From JAYZVT01 sp050248375 (lineage in GTDB: Bacteria; Pseudomonadota; Alphaproteobacteria; Rhizobiales; Methyloligellaceae): a DNA stretch of 17,278 nt. The notes under the pieces were generated by a model that saw only the letters and a list, made by a program, of their open reading frames with translations, ran no database searches and had not been told where the DNA came from. Below are positions 13,818 to 17,278 of the stretch, piece after piece (position 1 is the stretch's first letter; each line of letters begins with the position of its first letter). The DNA lies in the NCBI GenBank assembly GCA_050248375.1, contig JBFWSL010000044.1:1-17278 (forward strand), written 5' to 3'. Made by a program: the position numbers and the translations under genes.

Positions 13818-15796
13818 TCAGCGGCCTCCTTCTGCGGCACGGCCGCGGCCGGCGTCATGTCCTCGATCCTGACATCGCCACGGATCTTTCCCTTGCGGCC
13901 GTCCTCGAAGGTCACCTCCGTCTCGATGCGGCAGCGCCTGGAACCGTCGTAGAGCGCCTTGATCAGCGGCCCGTAGCGGTCGGCTATGAAGCCCCGGCGC
14001 ACCTTCTGCGTGCGCGTCAGTTCGCCATCGTCGGCGTCCAGCTCCTTGTGCAGGATCAGGAAGCGGCGGATCTGTGATCCCGCCAGCGTCGGCTCCGCCG
14101 CCAGGCTGCGGTTCACCGCCTCCACGTCCTTGCGGATCATCTCGTACACCTGGGGATGACCAGCCAGCTCCTGGTAGCTGGCATAGACCACGTTGTTGCG
14201 CTCCGCCCAGTTGCCCACCGCCGTCAGGTCGATGTTGATCATCACCGCGCAATAGGCACGGCCATCGCCGAAGGCCACCGCCTCGCGAATGTTCGGGAAG
14301 AATTTCAGCTTGTTTTCGATGTACTTCGGCGCGAACAGCGTGCCGTCCTTCAGCTTGCCCACGTCCCTGGCCCGGTCGATGATCTTCAGATGGCCGCGCG
14401 CATCGAAGAAGCCCGCGTCGCCGGTCTTCACGAAACCGTCGCGCGTCATCGCCTCCGCCGTCTTCTTGTCGTCCTTGAAGTAGGAGACGAACATGCCCGG
14501 CGAGCGGAACAGCACCTCGCCGTTCTCGGCGATCCTGATCTCGACGTTCGGCATGGCTGGCCCCACCGTCTCGGCCCAGATCTCCCCGTCCGCCTGCGCC
14601 GTGACGTAGAGGAACGCCTCCGTCTGCCCGTAGAGCTGCTTCAGGTTCATGCCGAGCGAACGGTAGAAGGAGAACAGGTCCGGCCCGATGGCCTCGCCCG
14701 CCGTGTAGGCGACACGGATCTGGGAGAAGCCGAGCACATTCTTCAGCGGCCCGTAGATCAGCAGGTTGCCGATCGCGTAAAGCAGCCGCCCGCCCGGGGA
14801 CACGCTTTCGCCGTTCAGGATTTTCTCGCCATATTTCCGCGCCACGCCGATGAAGTAGTGGAACAGCTTCTGCTTGAAGCCGCTCGCGTCTTCCATGCGG
14901 ATCATCACCCGCGTCAGCAGTGACTCGAAAACCCGCGGCGGCGCGAAATAGAAGGTCGGCCCGATCTCCCGCAGATCCTGCGGCGTCGTCTCCCGGCTTT
15001 CCGGGCAGGCAAGGCAGAAGCCCGCCACCATGCCTTGAGCGAAATTGAGGTAGTGATCTCCCACCCACGCGATGGGCAGGTAGGCCAGCGCCTCGTCCAT
15101 CTCGTCCAGATGGTCGAAGGCGACGGTGTCGGCGGCCGCGGCAATGCAGCGTTCGCCCGAAAGCATCACGCCCTTCGACCGCCCGGTGGTGCCCGACGTG
15201 TAGAGGATGACGGAGATGTCCGATCCCTTGCCCTTGCGGATGCCCTCGCGCCACGCCTCCGCCGCATGCCTGTCCGTTTCGAGGATGTCCCGCCCCAGTT
15301 GCTGCACCTGCTTGTAGCTGTGCAGCCGGGAGTGGTCGTATTTCTCCAGCCCCCTGGGCTCCTCATAGACGATGTTCCGGATGCCGCCGGACTTCGCGGG
15401 CAGGCCGAGCACCTTGTCGACCTGCTCCTGGTCCTGCGCCATGACGAACTTCACTTCGGCATGCTTCAGCACATAGGCCAGTTCGTCCGGCACCGAGTCC
15501 TCGTAGACAGGCACCGGCACCGCGCCGAGCGACTGCGCGGCGAGGAACGTCCAGTAGAGCCGGGGCTTGTTGGCGCCGATGATGGCGATGCTTTCGCCAC
15601 GCTTCAGGCCGAGAGCCTTCAGGCCCAGCGCAAGCGCCATGATCTCGTCGCAGGTCTGCGACCAGGTCCAGGTTTGCCAGATTCCCAGGTCCTTGTGGCG
15701 AAACGCCGGACGACCGGAAAACTGCTCCGCATTCCGCAACAGAAGCTTCGGGAACGTATCGAACCCGACCACACCCTTGGACGCGGTGTCGGCCAT
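13814..15796 (-). CDS. AMP-dependent acyl-CoA synthetase (long-chain type), first gene of the LIV operon
   Basis: A 660-residue adenylate-forming ligase expected to turn a carboxylic acid, ATP and CoA into acyl-CoA, AMP and PPi in the cytoplasm. The motifs are complete: ILYTSGTTGRSKG (197-209), AYLPIAWVGDH (238-248), YGQTE (389-393), KTGD (457-460) and IIDRARD (472-478). The overall layout, including the RLHSY and PPRVFE regions, is closest to long-chain fatty acid-CoA ligases (FadD15/ACSL-like). Its place as first gene of a LIV importer operon suggests it activates the imported acid; chain length and identity cannot be told. ATG at 15796 has GGGGGAG five bases upstream and is preferred over a TTG at 15826. 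It overlaps livG by four bases. Confidence 0.9.
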   Translation of the reverse strand: MADTASKGVVGFDTFPKLLLRNAEQFSGRPAFRHKDLGIWQTWTWSQTCDEIMALALGLKALGLKRGESIAIIGANKPRLYWTFLAAQSLGAVPVPVYEDSVPDELAYVLKHAEVKFVMAQDQEQVDKVLGLPAKSGGIRNIVYEEPRGLEKYDHSRLHSYKQVQQLGRDILETDRHAAEAWREGIRKGKGSDISVILYTSGTTGRSKGVMLSGERCIAAAADTVAFDHLDEMDEALAYLPIAWVGDHYLNFAQGMVAGFCLACPESRETTPQDLREIGPTFYFAPPRVFESLLTRVMIRMEDASGFKQKLFHYFIGVARKYGEKILNGESVSPGGRLLYAIGNLLIYGPLKNVLGFSQIRVAYTAGEAIGPDLFSFYRSLGMNLKQLYGQTEAFLYVTAQADGEIWAETVGPAMPNVEIRIAENGEVLFRSPGMFVSYFKDDKKTAEAMTRDGFVKTGDAGFFDARGHLKIIDRARDVGKLKDGTLFAPKYIENKLKFFPNIREAVAFGDGRAYCAVMINIDLTAVGNWAERNNVVYASYQELAGHPQVYEMIRKDVEAVNRSLAAEPTLAGSQIRRFLILHKELDADDGELTRTQKVRRGFIADRYGPLIKALYDGSRRCRIETEVTFEDGRKGKIRGDVRIEDMTPAAAVPQKEAAE

Positions 15797-15827
15797 CCAC
15801 TCCCCCAGACGTGCTGGTCGCTGCAAT

Positions 15828-15858
15828 CCGGAGCGTCACCTGGGACGCATTCCTCCGG
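15828..15858 (-). promoter_or_regulatory. Structured leader hairpin before the operon's first gene
   Basis: CCGGAG (15828-15833) pairs with CTCCGG (15853-15858), and CGTC (15834-15837) pairs with GACG (15844-15847) directly inside it, with a 6-base loop and a 5-base bulge on one side. The fold ends about 32 bases before the ATG at 15796. It may be an operator or an RNA control element; no known riboswitch was recognised. Confidence 0.4.
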
Positions 15859-15871
15859 AAGGCAGCATGCT

Positions 15872-15906
15872 GAAAAATCCCCGGGGCATGTTAAGTCGGT
15901 CCGGGG
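15872..15906 (-). terminator. Intrinsic terminator of the indolepyruvate oxidoreductase gene
   Basis: Reading the minus strand, CCCCGG (15906-15901), a 16-base loop and CCGGGG (15884-15879) are followed at once by ATTTTTC (15878-15872). This is the clearest GC-stem plus T-run terminator of the window. It lies 38 bases after the stop codon at 15944 and separates that gene from the LIV operon. Confidence 0.6.
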
Positions 15907-15917
15907 CCCCAAGTAAA
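15888..15917 (-). promoter_or_regulatory. Candidate promoter of the LIV/CoA-ligase operon
   Basis: On the minus strand TTTACT (15917-15912) and TAACAT (15893-15888) are 18 bases apart, each four of six to consensus. It overlaps the terminator of the gene upstream. Transcription would begin near 15880 and include the hairpin at 15828-15858. Weak evidence. Confidence 0.25.
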
Positions 15918-15943
15918 TCTCGAAGCTGTAGTGACGAAAACTA

Positions 15944-17278
15944 TCACGCCGCATGACGGCGCTTGCCTTCCGCTCCGCGAAACGCGGACATGAGATGTTC
16001 CCGTCGCGCCCGCGCGCTCGCCACATTGGCCTGCTTCACCGGTCCGAAGCCGCGCATGGCTTCGGCCAGACTCGCGATTTCCACGGCCGTGGCGTGATTG
16101 TCCGCGGTGAGCCCGGCGGCGATTTCATCCAGATCCGCCTCGTAGTCGGCGACGAGTTGCCGCTCCAGCCGCCTCTCCGCGCCATAGCCGAAGGGGTCGA
16201 GCGCGGTTCCCCGCAGCCTCCTGAATTTCGCCAGCAGGCCGAACACCGGCAGCATCCACGCGCCGAAACGGCGCTTGCGCGGCCGGCCCGTGGCCGGATC
16301 CGTGCCGCCGAGGAAAGGCGGCGCCAGGTGAAATTCGAGGCGGTAGCTGCCCGCGAAGGTTTTGGCGAGCTGCTGCCTGAACGATCCCTCGGTGAACAGC
16401 CGGGCGACCTCGTACTCGTCCTTGTACGCCATCAGCTTGAACAACCCCCGCGCCACGGCTTCCGTCAGCGCGGCCTCGCCGGGGACCCGCCCGGTCTCGG
16501 CCGCCCTGATCGCCTCCACCCGCGTCCGGTAGCGCCGCGCATAGGCGGCATCCTGATAGGCGGAAAGAAATTCCTCCCGCCGCGCAACGACTTCGTCCAG
16601 AGACGAGGACACCCGCTCCTCGTCGGCGGGCGCGTCGCGCGAGCCGACCTCGACCGCGATCGCCTCCGGATCGTGCGCCGACAGGCGGCCCCACTGGAAG
16701 GCGGCGATGTTGCGCTCCACCTGCACGCGGTTGAGCCGGATGGCTTCCAGTATCGGCTCCAGCGCCAGCGGAATCAGCCCGAGCTGCCATGCATAGCCGA
16801 GCATGTACATGTTGGCCGCGATGCTGTCGCCGGCAAGCACGCTTGCCGTCCGCGTCGCCTCCACGAAATGGGTCGCCTCCGCTCCCGCGCGCGCTTGCAA
16901 GGCCAGCCGCATCTGTTCCGCCGGCAGCTCCGCGTCCGGATTGCGGGTGAAATCCCCGGTCATCATCTCATGCGCGTTGACCACCAGCGTGGTCACGCCC
17001 GGGCGCACCACGCCGAGAATCTTGTCCGACGCCGTCACCACGAGGTCGCAGCCCAGCACCAGGTCGGCGCCGGCCGCGGAGGCCCGGATCGCATTGATCT
17101 GATCGGGCTTCTCCGCGATGCGCAGATGCACGGCTACCGCCCCCCCTTTCTGGGCGAGGCCCGACATGTCGATGACGCCGGCTCCCTGTCCTTCCAGGTG
17201 GGCCGCCATGCCCAGCAGCGCGCCGATGGTCACCACGCCCGTGCCGCCGACGCCGGTGATGACGATGGAGCGCGGCCG
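15944..17278 (-). CDS. Indolepyruvate:ferredoxin oxidoreductase family protein, C-terminal part (cut by window edge)
   Basis: The last 444 residues of a fused IorA-IorB type 2-oxoacid:ferredoxin oxidoreductase; full proteins are about 1150 residues, so the thiamine pyrophosphate domains lie beyond the right edge. Family enzymes oxidise aryl pyruvates (indole- or phenylpyruvate from aromatic amino acids) to aryl-acetyl-CoA and reduce ferredoxin. The gamma domain begins with IVITGVGGTGVVTIGALL (visible residues 5-22), contains DMSGLAQKGGAV and runs to about residue 190 (QVERNIAAFQWGR). The rest, with ARLFTEGSFRQQL and LEFHLAPPFLG, is the C-terminal domain (DUF6537 type) of the fused family. The frame is open to the edge, so the start is unseen. 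It is followed by a terminator, so it is probably not in the LIV operon, though it may share its metabolic purpose. Confidence 0.92.
   Translation of the reverse strand, partial: RPRSIVITGVGGTGVVTIGALLGMAAHLEGQGAGVIDMSGLAQKGGAVAVHLRIAEKPDQINAIRASAAGADLVLGCDLVVTASDKILGVVRPGVTTLVVNAHEMMTGDFTRNPDAELPAEQMRLALQARAGAEATHFVEATRTASVLAGDSIAANMYMLGYAWQLGLIPLALEPILEAIRLNRVQVERNIAAFQWGRLSAHDPEAIAVEVGSRDAPADEERVSSSLDEVVARREEFLSAYQDAAYARRYRTRVEAIRAAETGRVPGEAALTEAVARGLFKLMAYKDEYEVARLFTEGSFRQQLAKTFAGSYRLEFHLAPPFLGGTDPATGRPRKRRFGAWMLPVFGLLAKFRRLRGTALDPFGYGAERRLERQLVADYEADLDEIAAGLTADNHATAVEIASLAEAMRGFGPVKQANVASARARREHLMSAFRGAEGKRRHAA

Noticed and set aside
12363..13952. 529-codon open frame on the plus strand opposite livH and livG
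   Set aside because: Its composition (many His, Arg, Gln, Asp) mirrors the antisense of ABC transporter genes; no motif or ribosome site was seen.
1..17278. CRISPR arrays, insertion sequences, tRNA or rRNA genes
   Set aside because: No regularly spaced repeats, transposase frames, terminal inverted repeats or tRNA-like cloverleaf sequences were found on reading.

Overview
The window is high-GC DNA with alphaproteobacterial character. The evidence is a fused indolepyruvate:ferredoxin oxidoreductase, a branched-chain-type (LIV/HAAT) ABC operon flanked by two CoA-ligase-like genes, a small DUF3008 protein, a 1-Cys peroxiredoxin and clear GGAGG-type ribosome binding sites. I cannot fix the order from sequence alone. 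No tRNA, rRNA, CRISPR array, insertion sequence or attachment site was seen. The many long ORFs opposite real genes are high-GC shadows.

Left part (1-3554): the N-terminal 126 codons of ferrochelatase (hemH) run off the left edge on the minus strand. Divergent from it is a 60-residue DUF3008 protein whose leader can pair with its own Shine-Dalgarno sequence. Next is a gene for a 904-residue secreted modular protein: signal peptide, unknown N-terminal domain, DUF11-like domain, peptidoglycan-binding domain, a long cysteine-rich repeat region, and a C-terminal S74-type self-cleaving chaperone domain of the kind known from phage tail spikes.

Middle part (3567-7095): an unrecognised polytopic membrane protein (minus) converges on the secreted protein gene. 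It diverges from a concentrative nucleoside transporter (CNT/NupC family, plus) whose substrate loop differs from the usual GQTEAP. The transporter converges, across a strong hairpin, on a 1-Cys (Prx6-type) peroxiredoxin gene on the minus strand.

Right part (7320-17278): all genes are on the minus strand. Reading in the direction of transcription, the 3' part of an indolepyruvate:ferredoxin oxidoreductase gene enters from the right edge and ends at a terminator. A seven-gene operon follows: long-chain-type acyl-CoA synthetase, LivG ATPase, LivH permease, LivM permease, substrate-binding protein, LivF ATPase, and a PaaK-like ligase with an unusual ATP loop. Stop/start overlaps (ATGA, TAATG) and short gaps support one transcription unit. 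My inference is an import-and-activate module for an organic acid or amino-acid-derived acid. The neighbouring 2-oxoacid oxidoreductase and PaaK homologue point to aromatic or branched acids, but no substrate can be read from sequence.

The most interesting points are the S74 domain on a non-phage secreted protein, the SD-sequestering leader of the DUF3008 gene, and the PaaK homologue that lacks the canonical SGTTG loop inside a LIV operon. No clearly new multi-gene defence or mobile system is visible.
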